Positions 25,285 through 34,476 of a DNA stretch of 64,000 nt are shown here, in pieces. The number at the start of each line of letters is the position of its first letter. Position 1 is the first letter of the stretch. The DNA is from Micromussa lordhowensis. Taxonomy: Eukaryota > Cnidaria > Anthozoa > Scleractinia > Lobophylliidae. Below the pieces are notes generated by a model. It saw only the letters and a program-made list of their open reading frames with translations. It ran no database searches and was not told where the DNA came from. The position numbers and the translations under genes were made by a program. The stretch covers positions 19,941,021 through 20,005,020 of the forward strand of contig OZ026597.1 in the NCBI GenBank assembly GCA_964020085.1. Direction: 5' to 3'.

Positions 25285-25376
25285 TTGTCATGGAAACATT
25301 TGATTGACGTCCACCAAAAACTCATTTTCAAAGGAGGAAAAAATCGTTAGAGGTCGCGTGTGATTGGGAACCGCTG
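25285..25376 (-). repeat. right terminal inverted repeat (92 bp)
   Basis: Mirror copy of 16878-16969, ending GGAACCGCTG followed by TA. An ATG in frame with the transposase sits at its inner edge (25291-25289). Confidence 0.95.
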
Positions 25377-25435
25377 TAACAATAGAGCTTGTATCAATTA
25401 CAAAGGAGTCTCAAATGTTCAGATGTTACTATTAC

Positions 25436-25673
25436 CGCTTTGAATGGCGAAAGCACCAATGAAGTAATGCTTAGAAAATGTCATGTCTTCCTCGTCCAAT
25501 GCAAGCAACTTCTCCGCCTGCTCAAAGCGGGAACCTTTGTCAGTAGCAGCTAACACATCAACCCAATCAGGTTGATCAAATGTTTTTGAAACCTTTTCCC
25601 CTGACTGTTTCCTCGGTGGTGCTTCCTTCGCATTTGCACATGAACACAAACTTTTGCGTTTCTTTGACAACAT
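25436..25673 (-). CDS. possible first coding exon of a host gene, next to the transposon
   Basis: An open frame starts MLSKKRKSLCSCANAKEAPP and runs through DWVDVLAATDKGSRFEQAEK to FIGAFAIQSG, then meets a good donor (G|GTAATAG) at 25435. The composition looks protein-like (Lys-rich start, acidic LDEEDMTFSKHY). The right end of the transposon lies 60 bp downstream in what would be intron 1. I do not recognise the family and found no continuing exon on the - strand below 16876, so the gene may be broken, may continue outside the readable signal, or may be a pseudogene. Confidence 0.4.
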
Positions 25674-25679
25674 ATTTCA

Positions 25680-26140
25680 GTTTGAATCATAAATCTCCAA
25701 ACAGAAAATGCTCCAAAAAGCTTGTTGAGTACCAAACACAAATGTTTCACAATTGAACAGCTATTTAAGCAAGCATATTATTCTTAGATTTAATATTTTA
25801 TTATTTAATATTTTTAGTATTATTTAATCTTTATAGCATATTTTTTGCTTAGCTTTACATATAGATATGATTTTAGATTTTATAGTGACACTTTGCTAAG
25901 TGCATTAGATCATATATTTAATGAATTTTTGTGTTATATAAGTAATAATAGTGTTGACTGACTCATATGCATCAATCAAAAATTTGTTTACTGTCGACCA
26001 AGATGTCGATGTAGTGTCAACCGAGGTGTCAATGAAGAGTCAATAAAGTGTCGATAGATACCCTTGATCAACACTCAATCATGGATACTACACATGATCT
26101 GGAAATACCTATTGGTAAGGGTTTCTTAAAACTTTTAACG
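25680..26140. other. AT-rich stretch without gene
   Basis: Contains TTTAATATTTTATTATTTAA-like low-complexity sequence at 25785-25850 and a short series of GTGTCAA/GTCGA words at 25995-26055. Nothing else is recognised. Confidence 0.5.
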
Positions 26141-26154
26141 ATATAAATTAACAG

Positions 26155-26575
26155 TAAAACATGACGTTTTGACCATGCTTTGGCCATTATCAAGTGAATG
26201 GTAAAAAAATAATGGTAAATTTATATATGCACGTAAGAAGTGTAAAAATTTAGCAGGTTTAAATCAACAATAAAAACATGCAAGGAAAAACTGGTGAAAA
26301 GCTAATTAAAAACTTTAGCACGAATTGACTCAGATTGTACATTGAGCATAGGTCTCAGTTTGTGAATAAAAAACATTTCATAGACGAGACAGTCAAATTA
26401 ATTTTGTTCATGCACTTCATTAAGATTCTTAAGTTCTTTGTAAGATCCTTTGGAGCCAAAGAATGTTTGTCACGAAGATGCTTGCCAATTGATGAAGATG
26501 AGCTTTTGTGTTCTTCAACACATTGGTGAAGATGACGGCATGTGAAACCAACAGTTTTATCTACCAGCAACTACA
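26155..26575 (-). pseudogene. Penelope-like element, 3' remnant with GIY-YIG endonuclease tail
   Basis: On the - strand CRHLHQCVEEHKSSSSSIGK, then HLRDKHSLAPKDLTKN and LMKCMNKINLTVSSMKCF match the end of the GIY-YIG endonuclease that follows the reverse transcriptase in Penelope-like elements. Stops interrupt the frame beyond. Further 3' (26165-26200 in window coordinates) the strand reads TTGATAATGGCCAAAGCATG followed by GTCAAAACGTCATG, a decayed hammerhead-like core (expected CTGATGA and GAAA). The reverse transcriptase is absent. Confidence 0.7.
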
Positions 26576-27819
26576 ATACTAAGGAAATGGTTAGCCAAAC
26601 GTGGCCTGCTTTGACTAAGTGAAATTAAAAAATGATGAGAATTATTCCCGATATTGTTTACATTTACATTATTGTAATCATAAGTGGCTTTGTGTAGACA
26701 TTGTAATAATTACACTACAACATACTACGCTGAATGGAGATCTAAATTACAATCAGAAATCACTAATTAAACCCAATACCATTCATTGAAAGAAAAAAAG
26801 AAGCCTTAATTTGAAAGTAAATTAAAAATAATTATTTGTATCTTCACTACACTTTTGAACTACAGTATTTATCATTTCCCCTGAGAGTTCCAAAAGCAGG
26901 GTTTAACTACTTACTGAATTATTACCCTACAGAGGGGGCATACGGCATCCAAGGAAGAAAAGCGACAAGTAGTGCAAATCAAAATAAGAATAACACCATA
27001 AAAAACATCCAAAAAATCCCAAAATGGTTTATCAAACCCCAAAATACTCTATATCAAACATCATAAATCTTTGTGGCACACGCCTGTAAGAGACTGAGCT
27101 AACAGTTTTTGTTTCAAAGTTGCCTAACAAATTTTGGCACTGTGATCTTGAAACTTTGGAGCATTAGTGATTGTTAACACATAAAACAATTAAACAACAC
27201 AAACTTGAATACTCGTACTTGTAAATTTGTTACTTGTAAATGATACAACTTTTACAATCTTGTACGAATCTTGTACGGCATCTGTCGTCTTTCAACTGAA
27301 CAACATCTCCAGTAGCTAGATTCCGTTTGGGACTGTTCCACTTCGAGTGTGGTTGGAAAGTTGGGAGGTATTCTCTCTTCCATCGTGTCCAAAACAAGTT
27401 TGTCAGGTACTGTACTCTCAGCCAGCGCCGCCTCATATAGACATCTTCACGTTGGAAAACTCCTGCTGGAGGAAGTACGACGCTGGTTTTCATTGTCAGG
27501 AGATTGCTAAGGCTTAGTGGGTCGAGGTCATCGGGATCACTCGAAGGGAATGTTAGCGGTCTCGAGTTTATGATTGCTTCAACTTCACATAGTAGAGTTC
27601 TGAAGGATTCATTATCCAGACAGGAGCTATGCTCATGGAGCAGAACAGTGAGTACTTGCGGGTGGTGCGAATCTGCGGCTCCCATATGCCACCCATGTGG
27701 CTGCCACTCGGTGGGTTGAAAATCTAGTTTGTACCCTCTTGGTTTGCTCGTTATCCATCTCATCGACTGCTTGCCGCAACTCTGTCTTGGCACCTACAAA
27801 ATTCATTCCGTTGTTGCTC

Positions 27820-29545
27820 CACAGGCGGCCCAGACGTGGAATATGATTAATATGTGACATAATGCTATTGCCGATTACATTACAATTTTGGCCGTTTATA
27901 AGACATTGTAAGAGAATGCTGCGAAAATTGTTCTAAGCGCTACGAATAGAAAATAATTTACTTATGTTTGCATTGCATTTTTTGATGTTTCCGAGTTCCT
28001 GGAGGCTGTTTAGAGCCGTTTCTGGCAGTTTGCTTCCCTTAAAAACTAAAGGCTGGCAACTCACTGCCGGTCACCAGCCAAACGGCCCAAACTCAAAGCT
28101 CCGTAAATTCCACAAAAATGGTCAAATCTCGCCAAAATTTCCTCATTGTAGCCGTAGATAACTCTTCTTTCCATTTGCTTTCTCCCAAGGTTCCAATGTT
28201 TATCTTAAACACCCGAGAATTGCTGGTTTTCCAACTCTAGCTTTCAATTTCTGCCCTCTCTGGATGCGTAACCAGTTATCTTGGCCACAAGATTTGAATT
28301 TCTAGCTTAGCGACAGCGCCATCGTGACAAAGTCGCCTCCAGCCATCGAGAGGCACGGGACAATTTTTTATCATTCAAATGGACCGTGCCATGGTCCCTG
28401 GAGATGTCACTGGAAACGGCGGGAAATTAATCCGGCTGACTGGGAGCGTGTGTAGTGGTGACACAATAATAGCTAAAAACGATTTGTGTGTTCAATCAAC
28501 TCATAAATACAACCAGTGAACAATGTTCAACCGAATGTAGCTCTTGAAAGCACTGTTACTGTAAAAATACAACTAGGAAATAACGTTCAACCGAAAGCAC
28601 TGTTGCTGCTGCGAGGGATGGATGATAAATATGTTAGGGAGCTTAAGCAAAGGTGTTTTAGAGTGACGTACGGCAACCGGAAATGAGACGTTTTCTCTTT
28701 TAACTCGCCTTGGCGCTACCACATTTGCAATACTAAGTGTCTTTACTCTTATAGAGACAATTTACTTGAAAATTAGAGCCCATCCACTGCCCAAAAATGA
28801 GAAACCTCCATTTCCGGTTGCTGTACGTTGCTCAAAAACGCCTTTGCTTAAAGCTCCCTATTATTGTGTCACCACTACACGCGCTCCCAGTCAGCCGGAT
28901 TAATTTCCCGCCGTTTCCGGTAATATCCCCAGGGACCATGGCACGGTCCATTTGAATGATAAAAAATTGCCCCGTGCCTCTCGATGGCTGGAGGCGACTT
29001 TGTCACGATGGCGCGGTCGCTAAGCTAGAAATTCAAATCTTGTGGCTAAGATAACTGGTTACGCATCCAGAGAGGGCAGAAATTGAAAGCTAGAGTTGGA
29101 AAACCAGCAATTCTCGGGTGTTTAAGATAAACATTGGAACCTTGGGAGAAAGTGAATGGAAAGAAGAGTTATCTACGGCTACCATGAGGAAATTTTGGCG
29201 AGTTTAGACCATTTTTGTGGAATTTACGGAGCTTTGAGTTTGGGCCGTTTGGCGAGTGACCGGCAGTGAGTCGCCAGCCTTTAGTTTTTCTTTAAGGGAA
29301 GCAAACCGCCAGAAATTAAAACTCGTCGAAATGGCTCTAAACAGCCTCCAGGAACTCAGAAACATCAAAAAACGCAATGCAAACATAAGATAAGCCACTT
29401 TTATTAAATTATTTTCTATTCGTAGCACTTAGAACAATTTTCGCAGCATTCTCATACATTGTCTTATAAGCGGCCAAAATTGTAACGTAATCGCCAATAG
29501 CATTATGTCACATATTAATCATATTCCACGTCTGGGCCGCCTGTG
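27820..29545. mobile_element. 1.73-kb palindromic (long-TIR foldback) element in the BEL integrase
   Basis: The ends are CACAGGCGGCCCAGACGTGG and its mirror, flanked by the direct repeat GTTGCTC (27813-27819 and 29546-29552; eight bases if the next C is counted). The arms are about 700-750 bp, at least 90 percent alike by eye, and pair down to a loop at about 28690-28796. The left arm holds an extra block of about 160 bp (28473-28632) absent from the right. There is no transposase-like frame. Terminal structure and 7-8-bp duplication suggest a hAT- or MULE-mobilised non-autonomous element; the superfamily is not settled. Confidence 0.85.
28473..28632. repeat. asymmetric insertion in the left arm of the palindrome
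   Basis: Sequence present only in the left arm. It contains two related sub-units with AAATACAAC, GTTCAACCGAA and AAAGCACTGTT at about 28504-28556 and 28565-28610, so it is itself a short internal duplication. Confidence 0.6.
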
Positions 29546-29791
29546 GTTGCTCCGGATTGCTCGGGTAGGCCCACGACGAGCAATAAATCGCTTCAGAGCC
29601 TGGATAAATGAATCTGTTTCGAGAGTATTGGCGGTGCCAAATATGCACTGCTCTGCTTGCCAAACATGTGAAGATACATCCATAACATTCACGCTTTCTA
29701 ATCTCCTTCTGTTTTCGCAATACAGTCTTGATTCTAAGAAACGTGGTCACCAACAATTTCAGGCGATACCAACTTGAGTGGTATTCTATCA

Positions 29792-29968
29792 GATAATTTG
29801 GTTTTATCAACTGGGTTGATAATTTGAATTGTCCACCGTAAAGAGATTCGGAAGCTGACATTTCGAGCGTTAGCCCTTCGTCGGAGCGAACGCTCGAAAC
29901 GTCAGCTTCCGAATCTCTTTACGGTGGACAATTCAAATTATCAACCCAGTTGATAAAACCAAATTATC
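29792..29968. repeat. 177-bp palindrome derived from a Penelope-like terminal sequence
   Basis: GATAATTTGGTTTTATCAAC at the left is mirrored at the right end. Both arms contain GGAAGCTGAC...TTTCGAGCGTT, and the centre is AGCCCTTCGTCGGAGCG. Read on the - strand the left half gives CCGACGAAGGGCTAACGCTC followed by GAAATGTC, which resembles a hammerhead core (CUGANGA...GAAA) with U4 changed to C. I associate this sequence with Penelope-like element tails in marine invertebrates. Confidence 0.65.
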
Positions 29969-29976
29969 TTGTAATA

Positions 29977-30013
<37 letters not shown>

Positions 30014-30199
30014 TGCCCCCTTTATTCATTTGGCATTCTATCAGCTTGTTAACTGACATAACCAGGTCTTCCGTTACCATGGTACTGGCAGAAACAACTT
30101 TTCTGACCTCGAGGTCATCATCTGGGACCTCACCAACTGATTCTCGGAAATAACGGTCCAAAAACCGCGGGTTTTTAAGTTCGTAATAGATTGAAATTT

Positions 30200-31424
30200 G
30201 GCAAGATATCTAGGAAAGACCTATTGTGTTCAAAGATGTAAAGAACTGGATATCAAAAATTTCATCATTGTGGCACTTTAAGAGCAAAGTTAGTGACACT
30301 CGGGGATGAGGCCTCTCCGAATAAATGTACGACCATTCGATACTCTTGAAGCCACCATAAGAAACGAAGGTAGTCATACTGTTCAGGAGGGATTGTAACT
30401 TGGTGGAACATGGCTTCCACATCCCCCATAAAGGCAACGCGGTCTTCACGAAATGTGGTTAGCACGTCCACCAGAGAGTTTGTCAGATCTGGACCTTGCA
30501 TCAGACAGTCATTGGGCCACTGAAACTTTGAACTGCAATCAAATACAACACATTTTTTGGGGGGTGATGGTGGGGGTAGGTACCATGGTGGGGTAGGTAC
30601 CACACCATGCCTGGCTTCGGTGTCAGCAACTCATTTGGAACTCTGTGTGCGCACCCTTTGGCAACAACATCATTGATGAAGGCAGCATAATCAGAACAGT
30701 ATTTGGAATCTCTTAACACCTTCTTCTGCCAGTTGCCTCTTTTGATAGCTTGCTCCTTGTTGTTGGGCATGATAACATTATGTTGGAAGGGAAGAGGGAC
30801 TTGGTAGTGACCATCAACAACTTTTGCCTCCCTTTCAACCATAGTCAAAAACTTTCTGTCTTCTTGAGAAAGCCGTGCTCGTCTGGTGCTTTGCTTATGG
30901 TGTGATCGTTAAAATCCATCTGCAACATTCTCAGCAATGGCGTTGGAACGATGATTTCCTTTTGCGTTTCCACCTCTCTCACCATAATTCGATTTGCAAT
31001 TATTTTGTCCTTGTCATGATCAGTTCGGATTTGGAGAGGTCCACTGTCCAACCATGGCGGAGACAGAGGGCAAATGAGCCATCGCTTCCACAAGGTACAA
31101 CTTCTAATGGTTCTAAGGCAGACAGACAATTGCTGCCAATGAGTAATCCAATCTCTTTGCAACTGCAGAAAGGTGTGGCCACTGATTTATGAGACTGGGC
31201 GTCGGAATTTGGCGATGATCTCATCTCTTGTGCATGAACTCAATAGGATTTTCATCATCTAGGCTCGTACCAATAAGGTTGTCCAGAATGGTACTTTCCA
31301 CTTGGCTCTCTCCATGCATGGTGGTGAGTTGCAGCATAACCCTGACACCGTCCACTCCTAATTGTCTCCTGATGTTTTCGGTTGCAAAACAGCCACCACT
31401 ACCATTATTGTAAAATGCATACAT
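30200..31424 (-). pseudogene. BEL/Pao protease and reverse transcriptase remnant
   Basis: At 31424 the retropepsin-like start reads YAFYNNGSGGCFATENIR. The catalytic Asp expected at the front of the D-x-G-S/T motif appears as Asn (NNGS). KEIGLLIGSNCLSALEPLEV follows at about 31140. The reverse transcriptase begins with DGHYQVPLPFQHNVIMPNNK at 30800 and contains DCSSKFQWPNDCLMQGPDLT and MGDVEAMFHQVTIPPEQYDY, the palm start with its Asp. A 40-bp GGTAGGTACCAT repeat at 30560-30605 distorts the frame between the two RT parts. Confidence 0.8.
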
Positions 31425-31518
31425 AATAACTGAAATGTCACTGCACTTTCGTTTTACTTGCTAACCGCTATAAACTGAACTTCCGTAGCTAGGGGTTTGT
31501 TACTAACACTCTCTCTAT

Positions 31519-32312
31519 TCATCGTGAAACCATCAATGTGCAATGCTGTTGGGTGCTGTTTCTTGCTCTCTTTACACAACCTTTGGATACACGATCTGAT
31601 TCATAACAGGCAAAGCATAACTTCCTTTCATAAAGGAATGACTTTCTTTCATCCAGGGTCTTGTTGAGGAATTCCACGCAATCGTCCAGATCATGGGTCT
31701 TGTTACAGAAAGGGCACAACTTTGCCTTGCCACCAGCATTGTCTCGGTTCACATGGTTAACGGCCTCTGCACCAGGAGGAGTGGTGATACCGGTGGCAAA
31801 ACTGCTGCTTGTCCGATTTCCTGACAGGGGCTTCTTCTTGCTATCTCTCCTATCTCTGCACCTTTCCTGGCTGCTACGTAGAGCCTGCACACCAAACACA
31901 GGGTCATTCGCTGATTCAGCTGCTGATACCACGAAATCAGTGAGATCCTTAAAGCTCGCAATCTTTCCGTTCTCTTTCAATTTCACAGCACGATCACACC
32001 ATCTTGTCTGCAGATGAGAGGGAAGCTTTTTCACAATGGTCTGCATGTTGGTAGGATGATTTAACTCATTCATACGAGACACACTCATCATAGCATTTTT
32101 ACACTTGATTAGGAAAACTGAGAAACGTTTTAGTGCTGGTGCATCATCTGGCTGAATTGGAGACCATTTGAGAGCTTTGTTCACATAGGCCATTGAAACC
32201 TTAAAGGGACCCCCATACTCCTTCTCCAGCAGCTTCCTAGCCTTCTTATACCTAAGTACTTCATGTATCCCTTCCAGATATTATAGTGTATCTAATACAC
32301 TATAATAATTAA

Positions 32313-32367
<55 letters not shown>

Positions 32368-32412
32368 ATAGCGCCGAGTTGGCTATAATCATCTCATATC
32401 CAACAAGAGCGA

Positions 32413-32445
<33 letters not shown>

Positions 32446-32568
32446 AATATAGAAAACTAGACTACAATAAAAACAAAAGGGCCCAAAAAACCACGCATAC
32501 GCTCGTCATTTTGTAGATCATGGTATAATGGCTCATATACCATGATGGCTACGCCAATGGAAACACTC

Positions 32569-32602
<34 letters not shown>

Positions 32603-33453
32603 GAATAAATATACTATGCTACGTTCTAAATACACTATGATAAGGGATACACCAAGTACTTACCTCCTTATATCCTTCAGAGGGATCCATGTGTAGACAG
32701 CCTCTAATAAGTTCTTGTGGTTCCCCTTCCAGATGTTGTTCCAAGTAGTACATGTATAAGCAATCTGCTGTATTGAATGTCCTAGACTCTATCCGTGCTT
32801 TGAATGCCATGATAAAGGTTCCATATTTGATGGGGTCTCCTTTAAACTTGTGCACTTCAGGTTGGGGCAGAGTCATTGCTGCAGCCAGCTATTGATGGAT
32901 TGCAATCATTTGCTCGTTTTGCTGTCTCTGTATAGCCATCACTTCTTTGAAAGACTTTTCATCGGGCTCCAGTCAAAAGGGGACATCAGAAGGTGCAATA
33001 ATTCCTTGCGGTACATCACTGGTCCTGTTGTTAGCCTGAGGCAATATCTTGCTGACCAGGCTGTTTGAATTAAACTCTGGAGCAGCGGGGTTGAGATGAG
33101 TGGCGGTGTCGAGGCCATGAATTTAGGTTCACTTTGCTGGACACCAGGAACAATACCATCCTTGTTTTCCAGGTTACTGAAGACTTCTTTGAATGGGTGC
33201 TAGCATGGGACAATTTGGATGAAGCTGACTTTACTTCTTAGAGCAGATCAAGTTCTTCTGCTAAGCGATGTTCTGCTACATTGATCCATTCCATAACCTG
33301 TTTTCTGAACTCCAAAAATGACTTCTCCTTACTTTCATAACAATTAAGTTCCTTGCCTTGATCCTCGTCGGAGGTCAACTGACGATAATGAAGGTCATGT
33401 GTTTCTTGATACTCTTTGAATAACAAGTTCAAAACAATAACCTCTGATTTCAC
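31519..33453 (-). pseudogene. BEL/Pao gag, interrupted
   Basis: The start (33453-33238) reads MKSEVIVLNLLFKEYQETHD and has coiled-coil character. The block at 32876-32680 with PEVHKFKGDPIKYGTFIMAF and YYLEQHLEGEPQELIRGCL is the DUF1759-type gag region. It is cut at 32672 by a MITE and resumes near 32250 with ARKLLEKEYGGPF, continuing through MAYVNKALKWSPIQPDDAPA to a zinc-knuckle-like CPFCNKTHDLDDC and CFACYESDRVSKGC. Between 33240 and 32876 the frame is disturbed. Confidence 0.8.
32251..32662. mobile_element. 410-bp MITE inserted in BEL gag
   Basis: The ends are TAAGTACTT(C/G)(A/G)TGTATCCCTT in inverse orientation. The flanks CCTTCTTATA (32241-32250) and CCTCCTTATA (32663-32672) form a 9-10-bp target duplication with one mismatch, and the gag reading is colinear across the insertion. 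Inside, 32318-32425 is a strong inner palindrome (GTTGGATATGAGATGAT and its mirror) whose centre is CGAGGCGCATAGCGCCGAG (32360-32378). Confidence 0.8.
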
Positions 33454-34211
33454 TAAATGGAATTGTTCTCATTTTCCATTAAGCTTGTAAGAGCATTCCT
33501 TTGTTTTGAAACAGCAGCTGTTTTGGCAGTTTGATCAATTTTTAGTCGTTCCAGATGTTTACACTATTTTGACCCATTTTCTGACCACTGTATGGCAGCT
33601 CCATACTGGGCTCTGTAAATTTGTGCAAAATATTTTGACAAATATCAAAATGCACAGACCTTAAACTTGGAGTACTGTCTTCTTTTTTTATCTCTTTCAA
33701 CATAACAATTTCTGGACTTTAGGGTTTTCAAATAATATTTTTATTGCGCAGCACTGCAAACGAAAAATAGAACAGTGAACAAAAATGCTCTCTCTCTCTC
33801 TCTTAGAAGAGTCCACGTACAAGTGGAAATTTACTATAAATACACTGTCAATTTGAAATACAAAACAGTCATTTACAAATCCCTGCCACTTTAACACCCA
33901 GCTAGGTATATCAATTTTGCATGAGCACAGGCCAGACTGATTGATTTTTTATTCAATCTGTGCTGCCTACAATTATTTTGTTTTCTTGATACAAAGCAGT
34001 TTCAACTGATGGGACAAAACACTCAGCTTTTGCCCACAACAAAAAAACACTCCAAATAATTATTAATATTGGCTTTTTTTGACAAAAAAAATGCCTGCTA
34101 TTTTGCCTTGAGTGACATGATCAGATAACATAATGCTATGTGCTAGTTCATTTCTACTTAACAAATTGACATCAGTTTTTCATGTGTCTGTCCTGTTATT
34201 GATCATGAATT

Positions 34212-34297
34212 TCATCATAACATTGTCAAAGTAGCTGCGGATCCACGAGGCAATAGCTGAGTAGATCCACAGACTACTTTGACAATGTTATGATAAA
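34212..34297. repeat. foldback with CGAGGC...GCTGAG core
   Basis: TCATAACATTGTCAAAGTAG is mirrored by CTACTTTGACAATGTTATGA around GGATCCA/TGGATCT. The centre is CGAGGCAATAGCTGAG (34246-34261). Confidence 0.75.
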
Positions 34298-34313
34298 ATT
34301 ATTGTCAATTTAA

Positions 34314-34476
34314 CAAATAGATTCCATGTTGCTGTGCGTCTGTTCAGTAATGTGGTAAGAACAAAAAAGTGGCACACGAGGCAATAGCCGAGTGTGTCAC
34401 TGATGTTTTTACCACATTTTGACGTCTTCTGTGATCTATTACTGAATCAGACGCACGGCAACATGGAATCTATTTG
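34314..34476. repeat. foldback with CGAGGC...GCCGAG core
   Basis: CAAATAGATTCCATGTTGCT is mirrored by the end of the element at 34476. Inner arms carry GTGGTAA/TACCAC and the centre is CGAGGCAATAGCCGAG (34377-34392). It starts only 17 bp after the preceding foldback, with unrelated arms. Confidence 0.8.

Larger units (their letters stand above)
16878..25376. mobile_element. 8.5-kb Tc1/mariner (IS630)-type DNA transposon carrying a second, SAM-domain gene
   Basis: Both ends begin CAGCGGTTCCCAATC and are directly flanked by TA (16876-16877 and 25377-25378), the target duplication of the IS630-Tc1-mariner superfamily. The 92-bp terminal inverted repeats (16878-16969 and 25285-25376) are identical base for base by eye. 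Inside are a + strand six-exon gene (17026-21860) and a - strand six-exon DD34E transposase (25216-23283). The two are convergent, each starting close to its own end, so the inverted repeats may act as promoters. Usual elements of this superfamily are 1-3 kb with one gene; this one is 8499 bp with two genes and long introns. Smaller foldbacks are nested at 17995-18372, 21045-21175 and 23022-23188. The identical ends and intact splice phases suggest recent movement; that is inference. Confidence 0.92.
27230..29861 (-). pseudogene. BEL/Pao integrase, split by a 1.73-kb palindrome
   Basis: The upstream part reads ECYGCIFTCLASRAVHIW at about 29690 and drifts out of frame towards 29553. After the palindromic insertion (27820-29545) the reading resumes with NNGMNFVGAKTELRQAVDEM at 27812, and the end carries LLCEVEAIINSRPLTF, DVYMRRRWLRVQYLTNLFW and NLATGDVVQLKDD, the C-terminal region typical of BEL/Pao integrases. 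One frameshift lies near 27720. Confidence 0.8.
27230..33453 (-). mobile_element. BEL/Pao LTR retrotransposon, decayed and interrupted
   Basis: Reading on the - strand from 33453 downwards there are gag (33.45-31.5 kb), an aspartic protease region (about 31.4-31.2 kb), reverse transcriptase (30.85-30.2 kb) and integrase (29.86-27.23 kb), the gene order of BEL/Pao elements. Frameshifts and stops are frequent; the RNase H part is mostly missing. Three later insertions break it: a 410-bp MITE in gag, a 177-bp palindrome before the integrase, and a 1.73-kb palindrome within the integrase. I could not recognise the LTRs at either side. Confidence 0.85.

Noticed and set aside
31661..32017. Open frame of 118 codons on the + strand
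   Set aside because: Mirror of the BEL/Pao gag frame on the other strand.
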